A DNA stretch of 64,000 nucleotides, from contig CANMDW010000001.1 in assembly GCA_947496705.1 (NCBI GenBank), positions 1,008,394 through 1,072,393 of the forward strand, in the 5' to 3' direction. The stretch comes from an uncultured Aquimarina sp. (GTDB taxonomy: Bacteria; Bacteroidota; Bacteroidia; Flavobacteriales; Flavobacteriaceae). A model generated the notes under the pieces. It was not told the origin of the DNA, searched no databases, and was given only the letters and a program-made list of their open reading frames with translations. Below, in pieces: positions 19,738-28,212 of this stretch. Position numbers and translations under genes: made by a program. Within the stretch, counting starts at the first letter, position 1. Each line of letters starts with the position of its first letter.

Positions 19738-21963
19738 ATGATGAGGGTTTTGATATTTTTGATCTGTATGAGTTTGACTTCGATAAGTTTGGCTCAAACA
19801 AATACCAATGAAAAGAAATCTTTTATCGTTGGTATGACTAATGAAAAAATTGAAATTGATGGGGATTTAAGCGAAACGGTATGGAGTACACTCTCACCTG
19901 CCAAGGATTTTATACAGTATTTTCCATCAGACTCTCTACCTGCACAGGCACAGACAGAGATTTATATGTGCACCGATAAGAATAATCTATATATTGGGAT
20001 AAAATGCTATTCCAAAGGTAGTAACTGGATAGTGAATTCGTTACGCAGAGATTATCGTGCCGGTGGTGCCGATAATATTACTTTATTGTTTGATACGTTT
20101 GATGATGGTACCAATGCATTGTATTTTGGCGTAAATCCCGAAGGAGTACGTAGAGAAGGGGTTATTAGTAATGGAGGAAATACCTTTCAGGATTTTTCGA
20201 CTTCCTGGGATAATAAATGGAGAGGTGAAGCCAAGAAATATGATGGATATTATACAGCAGAATTAGAGATCCCATTTAGTACATTGCGATATCCCACTCC
20301 TTCCAAAAAATGGGGGTTTTCCTGCTATCGATTTGATTCGCAAACCAATGAAATAAGCACCTATTCACAAACTCCCCGCAATCAGGTTGTGTTCACATTG
20401 GCCTATCCCGCAGATATGCTCTGGGAAGAAGAATTAACAACCAAAAGCAGTGCTGTTTCTTTAATTCCTTTTGTGTCTTCGGGATTCAATAAGGATTTTG
20501 AAGATGCAACCCCGGCCGATGAATTCTTTGAAGCAGGAGGAGATGTCAAAATAGCGTTAACACCAGGGCTTAATCTGGATTTAACTGTGAACCCCGATTT
20601 CTCACAGGTAGAGGTCGATGAGCAAATTACTAATTTGGATCGCTTTGAGATCTTTTTCCCAGAACGAAGACAGTTCTTTCTGGAAAATGCAGACTTGTTC
20701 GGACAATTTGGGTTTTCAAATATCAATCCTTTCTTTTCACGACGCATTGGTGTTGGTGAAGATGTGCGTACAGAAGATCTGGTACAAAACAGGATATACG
20801 GTGGTTTACGCATAAGCGGAAAAATTGATGCCGATACACGAATCGGTCTTTTGAATATGCAGACCGCTTCTAGTGATGAACAAGGGATACCAAGCATTAA
20901 TTTTGGAGTTGCAGTTGCGCAGCGTAAACTCTGGACACGCTCAAATATTGGGATAATTACCGTAAACAAACAAGCATTTGATTATGAAGATCTGGATACC
21001 CTCGATATCAATAGGTATAATAGAATGGTGGGCGTAGATTTTAATTATGCTACCAGCGATAATACCTGGTTCGGAAAAACCTTTGCCCATGGTACGTTCT
21101 CACCCAATACCTCGATGGCAATTGCTCAGGGAAGCACCTTAAATTATAATACCCGGGAGTTTGGAGCATTGTGGAAACACGAGTATGTAGATGAAGATTA
21201 TAATGCAGAAGTAGGTTTTGTACCGCGCACAGACTATTTTAGGATCAATCCTGTTACAGAACTGCGTTACTACCCTCAAAATGAATTTTTAAATAATTAT
21301 GTGTATCGAGCCGAAGCCGATATCTTCTGGAGACCTGGTTTCGGAAAAACAGATCATATATTTTCTGTGGGACTGGGAGGAGAACTTACTCAAAGATCTA
21401 CCTTTCAATTCGATATTAACCATAACTATGTGTACTTGTTCGATCCATTTGATCCTACAGGAACAGATTCTCTGGAACTGGATGCAGAGCAAGACTTCTC
21501 ATATGTTAGTTTTACTGGACAATACAGGAGCGACAGGCGTAAAGTATTTAGCTGGAGCCTGAGTCCATATATCGGAGAGTATTTTAATGGCTGGCGATAT
21601 GGTACTCGTGGCAGTTTCAATATTCGCTATCAACCCAGAGGTTCTTTTTCTCTTAATTATGCGGTAAATTATTTTGATTTACCTCATTTAGATGGTAGCC
21701 GAGAGACTTTTTTGATTAGTCCTAGAATCGATTATACATTCTCAAAAAGTTTCTTTACATCGTTATTTGTGCAATACAACTCTCAGGATGATAATACCAA
21801 TATCAATGCCCGTATTCAATGGCGTTTTGCACCAGTATCAGATTTGATTTTGGTCTATACTGATAATTTCCTGACCGGAGAAGTAGATCCTTTAGATCGT
21901 TTTGCCTTTGATGTTAGAACCCGTTCGGTAGTTTTAAAAATCACCTATTGGCTTAATTTATAG
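19738..21963 (+). CDS. DUF5916 outer-membrane barrel protein with CBM9-like N-terminus
   Basis: This 741-residue secreted protein begins with a signal peptide (MRVLIFLICMSLTSISLAQ). A CBM9-like beta-sandwich follows (about 28-220, IEIDGDLSETVWSTL and NNLYIGIKCY), then a DUF5916 region with many alternating aromatic strands (FFPERRQFFLENADLF, FNIRYQPRGSFSLNYAVNYF) that ends in WLNL, typical of an outer-membrane barrel. Members are common in Bacteroidota; their function is not established, and some are annotated as hydrolases without catalytic evidence. A double ATG marks the start. It has its own gap after the toxin terminator, so it is probably a separate transcription unit. Confidence 0.87.
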   Translation: MMRVLIFLICMSLTSISLAQTNTNEKKSFIVGMTNEKIEIDGDLSETVWSTLSPAKDFIQYFPSDSLPAQAQTEIYMCTDKNNLYIGIKCYSKGSNWIVNSLRRDYRAGGADNITLLFDTFDDGTNALYFGVNPEGVRREGVISNGGNTFQDFSTSWDNKWRGEAKKYDGYYTAELEIPFSTLRYPTPSKKWGFSCYRFDSQTNEISTYSQTPRNQVVFTLAYPADMLWEEELTTKSSAVSLIPFVSSGFNKDFEDATPADEFFEAGGDVKIALTPGLNLDLTVNPDFSQVEVDEQITNLDRFEIFFPERRQFFLENADLFGQFGFSNINPFFSRRIGVGEDVRTEDLVQNRIYGGLRISGKIDADTRIGLLNMQTASSDEQGIPSINFGVAVAQRKLWTRSNIGIITVNKQAFDYEDLDTLDINRYNRMVGVDFNYATSDNTWFGKTFAHGTFSPNTSMAIAQGSTLNYNTREFGALWKHEYVDEDYNAEVGFVPRTDYFRINPVTELRYYPQNEFLNNYVYRAEADIFWRPGFGKTDHIFSVGLGGELTQRSTFQFDINHNYVYLFDPFDPTGTDSLELDAEQDFSYVSFTGQYRSDRRKVFSWSLSPYIGEYFNGWRYGTRGSFNIRYQPRGSFSLNYAVNYFDLPHLDGSRETFLISPRIDYTFSKSFFTSLFVQYNSQDDNTNINARIQWRFAPVSDLILVYTDNFLTGEVDPLDRFAFDVRTRSVVLKITYWLNL

Positions 21964-21995
21964 TTTCTAAAACGAGACTATATGATTCTAAGATT

Positions 21996-22072
21996 AAGTA
22001 AAAACATTCAAATTTGAGTAAAAAAGACTCGTGCTTCAGTAAAAAATACTCAACGTAGAGCAAAAAACATTC
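21996..22072. repeat. Four tandem GAGT-A-tract-ACTC units with about 21 bp period
   Basis: Four related units lie between the DUF5916 stop and a terminator: AAGTAAAAACATTC (21996-22009), GAGTAAAAAAGACTC (22016-22030), CAGTAAAAAATACTC (22037-22051) and GAGCAAAAAACATTC (22058-22072). The last three start exactly 21 bp apart, two helical turns. A fifth copy, GAGTAAAAAACACTC, occurs alone at 22840-22854 with the same downstream context. Phased A-tracts could bend DNA or form a tandem binding site; see findings. Confidence 0.75.
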
Positions 22073-22079
22073 AAAAAGA

Positions 22080-22113
22080 AACCCAAAAGAATCGATGAAG
22101 AATCTTTTGGGTT
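22080..22113. terminator. Perfect 11 bp hairpin between convergent genes
   Basis: AACCCAAAAGA (22080-22090) pairs with TCTTTTGGGTT (22103-22113) across a 12 nt loop. It lies between the plus-strand DUF5916 gene and the minus-strand lipoprotein gene, so it may stop transcripts from both sides. A classical U-tract is lacking on both sides. Confidence 0.55.
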
Positions 22114-22151
22114 ATAAAGATGTTAATACTATTGATTCTTATAAATCAGTA

Positions 22152-22709
22152 TTATAATACTTCTCCATTACTATTAAATGTAACAACTGTTCCTGCATTA
22201 TACCAAATACTTCTGGAAGCACCAGCAGGTCTTAATAAGGTTTTTCTTTCTAAAGTTCCTGTTTTTACTTTTCCACTTTGAAAGATTACTACAGTCCATT
22301 TCTTAAACCATATACCAGAGCCTGATCCAAAATAACGTAATAAAGAGTTAAGTCTTAGGGTTCCTATCTTTACTTGCCCATTTTGAAATGTTGTGGGCTT
22401 TCCTCCCATAAACCAAACACTAGAGGTCGCTCCAAGAGGTCTTAATAATTTATAAGTTCTTAAAGACCCGGTTATTACTTTGCCTTGACTGTCTAAAACT
22501 ACATTTGTACCTCCTTTAAACCATAGACCTGTATTACCTCCAGAAGGTTTTAAAAAGGTATCTGTAGCAAGAATCGCTCTATTTGACTTGTTCTCAATAG
22601 TTTCTTCTATTGTAAAATTTTCTGTTGATTGTGTTAAATCTGTAGGAATTTCGTCTTTAGAACAAGATAGAAAAACCATTAGTAGAGAATAAAAAATAAT
22701 TTTTTTCAT
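22152..22709 (-). CDS. Lipoprotein with four tandem ~35-residue WF/GTL repeats
   Basis: The chosen ATG at 22709 gives 185 residues starting MKKIIFYSLLMVFLSCSKDE, a lipoprotein signal with lipobox LSCS; an upstream extension would bury that signal. After a short linker the protein is four imperfect repeats of about 35 residues with the pattern LLRPxGAxxSxWFxGGxxVxFxxGxVxxGTL (for example LGATSSVWFMGG, FGSGSGIWFKKW, AGASRSIWYNAG). The repeats suggest a small surface beta-solenoid or repeat sheet, though I do not recognise the family. It is minus strand, downstream of the LytTR regulator gene and separated from it by about 240 bp, so it may be a separately controlled surface protein. Confidence 0.7.
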   Translation of the reverse strand: MKKIIFYSLLMVFLSCSKDEIPTDLTQSTENFTIEETIENKSNRAILATDTFLKPSGGNTGLWFKGGTNVVLDSQGKVITGSLRTYKLLRPLGATSSVWFMGGKPTTFQNGQVKIGTLRLNSLLRYFGSGSGIWFKKWTVVIFQSGKVKTGTLERKTLLRPAGASRSIWYNAGTVVTFNSNGEVL

Positions 22710-22839
22710 GATTTTATATAAATTGGTTAATAAAATAGGTAATGTTGTTAACCAAATATACAAAATCCAAGTAATTTTTTCGGGTGGTTAATAATTGATT
22801 TTTAAAGGGATAAACCATAAAAAGAGCACATTGGAAATT

Positions 22840-22854
22840 GAGTAAAAAACACTC
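22840..22854. repeat. Solo GAGTAAAAAACACTC unit
   Basis: This is a single copy of the unit found four times in tandem at 21996-22072. The bases after it (CAAAAAGAAACCCC) match those after the last tandem unit, so about 28 bp are shared. It lies 131-145 bp upstream of the lipoprotein start codon and downstream of the LytTR gene. Confidence 0.65.
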
Positions 22855-22949
22855 AAAAAGAAACCCCAAAGATGTAGACTAATATTCTAATAATTTTTTA
22901 CTTGATTTTACTGTGGGAGTATATGTAAGAATGAGGCCATTCTTACAAC

Positions 22950-23699
22950 CTACCTATGCAGTCGATCCAGGATTTCCATTACTTCTATTTTTTTTCTTAC
23001 AGAAACAGGAATGTTTTCTCCGTTTTTAAGCATCAAATACCCACCATCCTTTTTGATAAAAGCACTTATACATTGCAAATTGACCAAATGACTTTGGTGT
23101 ACTCTTAAGAACTGATAACTCTTAAGCATATCGGCAAAATATTTTAAGGTTTTGGTCACAAAGATCTTCTGTCCGTCCTGAAGGTAAAAAATAGTGTTAT
23201 TGCTATCAGATTCGCAGCGAATAATATCATCAAGGCTTACAATAATAATTTTATCGAGGGTGTGCAGTGATATTTTATCTGGTTTTTGCTCTGGGGCAGA
23301 TAAGGTATCTTTTAAGATATTTAACCGTTCTTTATTGGGCTGAATTTGCTTCTTTGCTTTAGCAATAGCCTGCGCCAATTCTTTATTTGAGTATGGTTTC
23401 AACACATAATCGATGGCTGCAAATTTAAAAGCTCTTATGGCATACTCATCACTTGCAGTGACAAAAATAATCTTTGATTTTAATTCAGGAAATATTTCCA
23501 GTACATCAAAACCGGTACCATCACCTAGCATAATATCCAGAAATAAAATGTCGGGCTGTGTATTTCGCAATGATTTTGCCGCTTCAACCACGCTTTGAGC
23601 GGTGTCGATTATTTTTATTTCGGGATGATTGGTTTCCAGGTCACTTTTTAAAAGCTGAAGTGCATCTGGCATATCTTCTACAATAATAGCTGTAAGCAT
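22950..23699 (-). CDS. LytTR-family response regulator
   Basis: The 249-residue protein has an N-terminal receiver domain (acidic pair in AIIVEDMPDA, phospho-acceptor Asp in DILFLDIMLGDGTGFDV, Lys in YVLKPYSNKEL) and a C-terminal LytTR DNA-binding domain (about 145-245, ISLHTLDKIIIVSLDDIIRCESDSNNTIF in part, LRVHQSHLVNL). It starts 7 bp after the stop of the sensor kinase gene, so the two form a two-component operon. LytTR proteins usually bind pairs of 9 bp direct repeats with 12-13 bp between them, a spacing of about 21 bp that matches the nearby phased repeats. Confidence 0.93.
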   Translation of the reverse strand: MLTAIIVEDMPDALQLLKSDLETNHPEIKIIDTAQSVVEAAKSLRNTQPDILFLDIMLGDGTGFDVLEIFPELKSKIIFVTASDEYAIRAFKFAAIDYVLKPYSNKELAQAIAKAKKQIQPNKERLNILKDTLSAPEQKPDKISLHTLDKIIIVSLDDIIRCESDSNNTIFYLQDGQKIFVTKTLKYFADMLKSYQFLRVHQSHLVNLQCISAFIKKDGGYLMLKNGENIPVSVRKKIEVMEILDRLHR

Positions 23700-23706
23700 A
23701 ATGATG

Positions 23707-26700
23707 TTAATAATCGGTTTGTAATGGTATTTTAAATGCTATCTGGGTTCCGGCAACTGTGCTGCCATTATTGATAATTTCTTTTATATTCAAGGAATCT
23801 TTTCCCGAAATGGATTCGAGCCTTTCTTGGGTCACTGTAAGTGCCATGGATTGATGATCGGTATTGCTTTTTATTTTTTGAGATTGAAAAATACCCTGCC
23901 CATTATCCAATACGGTACAATGTAAAAATTTGTCGGTAGTGTGAAACTGTACTTTCAACTCACCATCTCTGCTTCCTTTCAGAATACCATGTCTTACAGC
24001 GTTTTCTACGAAAGGTTGAATTAGCATAGGCGGAATCAGGATTTCCTCTGGATCCAGGTCAGAGTCTACAGAAATATCATAGATAAAAGGTTTACTGGCC
24101 ATTAATTGTTCTATTTCTATATAATGTTTTAGGGTTTGTATTTCCTGGTCCAATGTAATATAGTCTTTTCTTGAATTATACAGGGTTTCTCTTAATAACA
24201 CGGCAAAAGTATTGATTGTATTATTCATTCTCTGGGGATTGCTGGTTCCCATGGCCTTTATTCCATTGAGTGCATTAAATATAAAATGCGGATTCATTTG
24301 CAAACGCAATGCTTTTTGTTCTAGAGATAGCAGGTGATTTTGCAACTGCAAACGCTCACGTTCTTCTTTATTTTTTTGTTTCACCCTTCGTATATAAGAT
24401 AATCCATACCCCCCTAAAACAATTAATATAATGCCTAATACGGTTAATTGAAACCAGGTTTTCTTGTAGATGGGGCTATCGATAAAAAACTGAAAAGTAA
24501 CAATTTCACTTTCTTCCCATCGGTAATTTCTGGATTGAGCAGAAAAATAATGTGGGCCATATGCCAGTCCGGCTAAGTTTTGCTTACTTTCTGATACCCA
24601 GGGACTCCATTCTGAGTTATTTAACCTCCAGCGGTACTCTACATCATTTGGATGGTCGAGATCAACGGTTTTATAACTAAATGACAATTCGGTTTGATTA
24701 GGGTTTAGTCGAAGTATCTTGTCACTATTGAGCCAGGTATTCAGGTTAATTGAATCTACACTGCGATATGCTACTTCTACTTCTTCAAAATACAGGCTGG
24801 GTTTTATGGTAGTAGCTTTGGTAGTTTCTGTAGGTTCGTATTTGGTAAGCCCATATATAGCCCCAAACCAAAGATTTCCTTTCTCGTCTTTGGTAACTGC
24901 GTTGAGGCAGGTTTCTATTCCCAGGAAACCATCATTTCGTCCAAAATGAAAAATATCTACAATGTCATTAGATTGGTTTAGCTCTATTTTATCCACCCCT
25001 CGTTCACTTCCTACCCATAGATTGTTTTGATCATCAAAGATCATTTGATAGATATTATCTGAATACAGTTTTTTTCTGCCCTTTAGTTTTTTAAGTTTGA
25101 CCTTTCCTTTAAGATCAGACCACCAGATCCCTCTCCCTGCAGTACCAATATAAATGGTGTTTTTATGAAAGAACAACGTACTTATAGCAGTTTTTTGGTT
25201 TAATACATTCCCCAAATGTGTAACCTGGTTATTCTTGATATATCCCAGGTGCCCATTTTGGGTAGCATACCAGATTTTACCCAAAGAATCCCGTGTCATA
25301 TATCTTATTTGCAAGTCTTTTATACCATTTTTTCTATCAAATCTTTTTACTCCCAATAAGCGCTTTTTTATAGGGTCATATCTAAACCTTACAATGCCCG
25401 TAGAGTATGATGCAGCCCAGACTGTAGTATTATCAACATATAGTGTCCTGATCCAGTCTGATGGTAATCCCAGGTCACCATCTATAATATGATTTTTGAA
25501 TACTGTTTTTACAATAGTATCTGTTTTTATAATAGTATCTGTTTTTTGATTTTGTACAGTACTTGTATCAACAATAATGCTATCGATTTGTTTGATTTCT
25601 TTAAAAAGAATTCCTTTACCATCGCTACCGGCCCATATGTTTCCCGAATTATCACTTGTTATGGTTTTGATCTTTACTTCAGACAAACGTTCATCCTGAG
25701 AAATATGGTGAATACCAAGAGAATCTATATGTACAAGTCCGGCTTCAGAATTAGAAGCCCAAATACCATTTTTTGCATTATGAACGGCATATACCCGATT
25801 CCCTTTTAGTCCGGTATTCTGGTCATAATGTATAAAGTTATTCTGAAAATATTTATAAAACCCACCACCAGATGTCGCTATCCAGATATTAGATTGGCGA
25901 TCCAAAATACTTTTTTTGGTATGAGATATTGCCAATCCATTTTTTCTGTTAATTTTTTTCTTTTGAGTACGTTTATCGGCATCTACAATAACAATTCCTT
26001 GATTATCTGTAGCAAACCATAATTCATTATTATGTGCAGAAATATTATTTACTCTTACAGGTCTTGGGATCCAGTTGTTTCCATAGGTTTTGGCATTAGT
26101 ATTTAAAACCAGAATACCTTGATTAAAAGCAGCAGCAAAAACTTTGTTTTCATAAAAGATTGCAGCGGTAAAATCATGGGCACTATGCCTTTCTATAATA
26201 CTTGCATTTTTTCGTATATTATTTAATTTCCATAGCCCTTTATTGGTTGCTACCCAAAACAATTTACCATCAAAAACGATATCATTGATAATACTGGTAT
26301 TGATTTTGGCATTAAGGCTTATTTTACTGAGGCCTCGTTTTTTTTGATATCTGTAAATACCGAGATTGGTAGCCAGATAGGTTTTACCTTTTATGTAGCA
26401 TATTTTATTAATTCTTGGACTGTCATGATTGATGAATTTTGTTTTTGTTTTAATACTAAGCCCACTTTTTGTGCCAATAAAAAGGCTATCGTTCACAAAA
26501 GCCAATGCATGAATATAATTGGATTGCAATCCATCACTTTCATTCCAGGTTTTGAATTCATCACCATTAAATCGGCAAAGCCCGCCTCCTTGTGTTCCCA
26601 GCCATAGGTATCCTATTTCATCCTGTATGATATCATAAACCTGTGATTGCGGAAGCCCATCCTCGAGTGTATAGGCTCTGAGCTGATTGTTTTGCGCAGA

Positions 26701-26766
26701 TAATGAACTGATAGTACAAAACATCAGAAAGTAAAGAAGCGTATTAATAATGTGGCTCAAGTTCAC
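23707..26766 (-). CDS. Propeller-sensor (Reg_prop/Y_Y_Y) LytS-type histidine kinase
   Basis: With the GTG start at 26766 the protein has 1019 residues and a signal segment (VNLSHIINTLLYFLMFC ending SLSAQ). The periplasmic part consists of two-component propeller repeats (GYLWLGTQGGGLCRFNGDEF, NLWVGSERGVDKI, NLWFGAIYGLTKY) and a Y_Y_Y domain (about 690-755). One membrane helix follows (about 772-790, LTVLGIILIVLGGYGLSYI), then a coiled-coil linker and a LytS-family His_kinase domain (NPHFIFNALNGIKAMG near 822; N-box in PPMLIQPFVENAVRHG; a degenerate G-box in LDNGQGIF). The frame stays open up to 26883, but that stretch contains the upstream gene's terminator hairpin, so the longer start is unlikely. 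It is paired with the LytTR regulator 7 bp downstream. Confidence 0.9.
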   Translation of the reverse strand: MNLSHIINTLLYFLMFCTISSLSAQNNQLRAYTLEDGLPQSQVYDIIQDEIGYLWLGTQGGGLCRFNGDEFKTWNESDGLQSNYIHALAFVNDSLFIGTKSGLSIKTKTKFINHDSPRINKICYIKGKTYLATNLGIYRYQKKRGLSKISLNAKINTSIINDIVFDGKLFWVATNKGLWKLNNIRKNASIIERHSAHDFTAAIFYENKVFAAAFNQGILVLNTNAKTYGNNWIPRPVRVNNISAHNNELWFATDNQGIVIVDADKRTQKKKINRKNGLAISHTKKSILDRQSNIWIATSGGGFYKYFQNNFIHYDQNTGLKGNRVYAVHNAKNGIWASNSEAGLVHIDSLGIHHISQDERLSEVKIKTITSDNSGNIWAGSDGKGILFKEIKQIDSIIVDTSTVQNQKTDTIIKTDTIVKTVFKNHIIDGDLGLPSDWIRTLYVDNTTVWAASYSTGIVRFRYDPIKKRLLGVKRFDRKNGIKDLQIRYMTRDSLGKIWYATQNGHLGYIKNNQVTHLGNVLNQKTAISTLFFHKNTIYIGTAGRGIWWSDLKGKVKLKKLKGRKKLYSDNIYQMIFDDQNNLWVGSERGVDKIELNQSNDIVDIFHFGRNDGFLGIETCLNAVTKDEKGNLWFGAIYGLTKYEPTETTKATTIKPSLYFEEVEVAYRSVDSINLNTWLNSDKILRLNPNQTELSFSYKTVDLDHPNDVEYRWRLNNSEWSPWVSESKQNLAGLAYGPHYFSAQSRNYRWEESEIVTFQFFIDSPIYKKTWFQLTVLGIILIVLGGYGLSYIRRVKQKNKEERERLQLQNHLLSLEQKALRLQMNPHFIFNALNGIKAMGTSNPQRMNNTINTFAVLLRETLYNSRKDYITLDQEIQTLKHYIEIEQLMASKPFIYDISVDSDLDPEEILIPPMLIQPFVENAVRHGILKGSRDGELKVQFHTTDKFLHCTVLDNGQGIFQSQKIKSNTDHQSMALTVTQERLESISGKDSLNIKEIINNGSTVAGTQIAFKIPLQTDY

Positions 26767-26832
26767 AAGGGATTCATCTGGTTGATAACAAATATAATCA
26801 AACTCATTCTTATGGCTTACCTTATAAATTGA

Positions 26833-26872
26833 CAAAACAAAAAAACCGACACCGCCGGAAAGGCAGGTCGGT
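26833..26872 (-). terminator. Rho-independent terminator on the minus strand
   Basis: Read on the minus strand, ACCGAC and GTCGGT (26867-26872 and 26845-26850) enclose a GC-rich inner stem and are followed by seven T's and further T-rich sequence. It ends the 26928-27497 gene. A second hairpin, ATAAACAAAA/TTTTGTTTAT (26876-26885 and 26896-26905), precedes it. Confidence 0.85.
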
Positions 26873-26927
26873 ATAATAAACAAAAGTTTCCCCCTTTTTG
26901 TTTATCAGATTGAGTTTTGATGTTAGA

Positions 26928-27497
26928 TTAATAAGCTGTAAGCGCAGTAGTCTTGGAAAAACCAATAATGCCATTATTCCAAGCAAAACTCTGCTTCAGA
27001 TTTACATATTTAATATCTGATGTGCTTTTATAAAAAGTTTGAGTTTGTAATATGTTTCCGGTGATGCCATATTCCTGATTGGGAAAGATATATTGAATAT
27101 CGGTATCAGAATTTTCACAATATACGTTATTGAGTTCGGGTAACGCAATAACCTCACCGTTTCCTTTTACCATATAATAGTAAGACTCAACATGAGCACA
27201 ACATGCTAAGTATTCTACTTCCATCTTAATCACCTCAGAGACCCCTTCCAGGCCTGGGTTCTCCAAGGTGGTTAAAAAGATGTCCTCAAAAAGTTCTGTG
27301 TCTTCAATAGTTAGGGTAGCTATTTTTTCTAAGCTATCCCCCGAACGCACCAAGCTTACTACGTATTCAGGATACTCTTGTCCCTGATCTTTAATATCAG
27401 TAGTCACTAAATACTTTGTAGTTTCTGAAAAACTCTTTTGTGCGTAGGCATATTGAAAACTTTGAAACAAAATGATGATTATGGCAACATTTTTCAT
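26928..27497 (-). CDS. Secreted protein of unknown function
   Basis: This 189-residue protein starts with a signal peptide (MKNVAIIIILFQSFQYAYAQ). The mature part is acidic, has a CC pair (EYLACCAHVESYYYMV) and no family motif I recognise. The strand-rich pattern suggests a small soluble periplasmic or exported protein. It is minus strand and ends in its own rho-independent terminator, so it is probably monocistronic and independent of the sensor kinase that follows. Confidence 0.7.
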   Translation of the reverse strand: MKNVAIIIILFQSFQYAYAQKSFSETTKYLVTTDIKDQGQEYPEYVVSLVRSGDSLEKIATLTIEDTELFEDIFLTTLENPGLEGVSEVIKMEVEYLACCAHVESYYYMVKGNGEVIALPELNNVYCENSDTDIQYIFPNQEYGITGNILQTQTFYKSTSDIKYVNLKQSFAWNNGIIGFSKTTALTAY

Positions 27498-27861
27498 AGC
27501 AGAGTATTTTGAGGTTGGCTATTTGATGTAAAGATAGTGCCTTAAGTTGGTCCAAAGGATAAGGATTTAGAATTCGTCACTACTCAACTAGAATTCGTTT
27601 ATGCATAAATCGGGTCAAATATGTTTCATTAAGAATGCGGTAAGCTGAAAAGACCTGTGAGCACTATGTTTACGGCAAAACCGTAAAGAAAAAATAATTT
27701 TCAGATATTATTTTAATAGACTTTTTTTTGTATCTTGAAAGTAGTGTTTTAAAGGGGTTTATATTTCTGGTTGATATGATGTTTTTGATCTAAATAATCA
27801 TGCTATCCTGCATATAAAAGCTCCTATATATAATTTAATTAATGCTTTGTGGCTATATACT
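27498..27861. promoter_or_regulatory. Gap with a perfect TTTACGG/CCGTAAA inverted repeat
   Basis: The 364 bp between divergent genes holds no supported ORF. The clear structure is TTTACGG (27669-27675) and CCGTAAA (27681-27687) around 5 nt, which could be an operator for the rightward genes, about 175 bp upstream of the first start. TATCTTGA at 27731-27738 is a weak match to the TAnnTTTG -7 box. Confidence 0.4.
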
Positions 27862-28146
27862 ATGCACGCTAACAATCTTAATGAAGATTTGAGGAGAGAA
27901 ATATTAAGGTATGTAAAAGAAACTCATAATTCCAAAAACGTTGAGTTGGAGAAAGATGTAGATGATTTTCTATACCAAAATAAAGAAAAACTAGATCGTT
28001 GGGTATCTCTTTTAGAACATAAACAAATATCCAAAGAAGAGTTTGAATTACTCTTAAAAAGCCAAAAATATCTTTTTGTAATAAAATCTTTATTCAGGCG
28101 AGGAATCTCAAAACACACACCGAGGCACTTTAAAAATGAGATTTAG
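27862..28146 (+). CDS. Small hypothetical helical protein upstream of muramidase
   Basis: I take the ATG at 27862 (MHANNLNEDL), giving 94 residues; a TTG at 27847 would add five. The protein is charged and predicted helical (LRREILRYVKETHNSK, VSLLEHKQISKEEFELLLKSQKYLF), with a basic C-terminus (LFRRGISKHTPRHFK). There is no signal peptide or membrane segment and I recognise no family. It lies 66 bp before the muramidase gene on the same strand, so the two may be cotranscribed. Confidence 0.55.
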   Translation: MHANNLNEDLRREILRYVKETHNSKNVELEKDVDDFLYQNKEKLDRWVSLLEHKQISKEEFELLLKSQKYLFVIKSLFRRGISKHTPRHFKNEI

Positions 28147-28212
28147 CACGTTTTACAAATGAAGTTAAGAAACATAGAATAACAGTAACCTTCTTAACTT
28201 TTTGAAGTACTA

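Noticed and set aside
20403..20969. Long antisense reading frame within the DUF5916 gene
   Set aside because: It is a shadow of the coding strand with no signal, family motif or start context, and overlaps a well-supported gene.
21996..22072. CRISPR array
   Set aside because: Units are only 14-15 bp with 6 bp spacers that are not distinct protospacers, and no cas gene is nearby.
26767..26883. N-terminal extension of the propeller kinase starting at 26883
   Set aside because: That stretch encodes the rho-independent terminator of the upstream gene and would put the signal peptide about 40 residues inside the protein.
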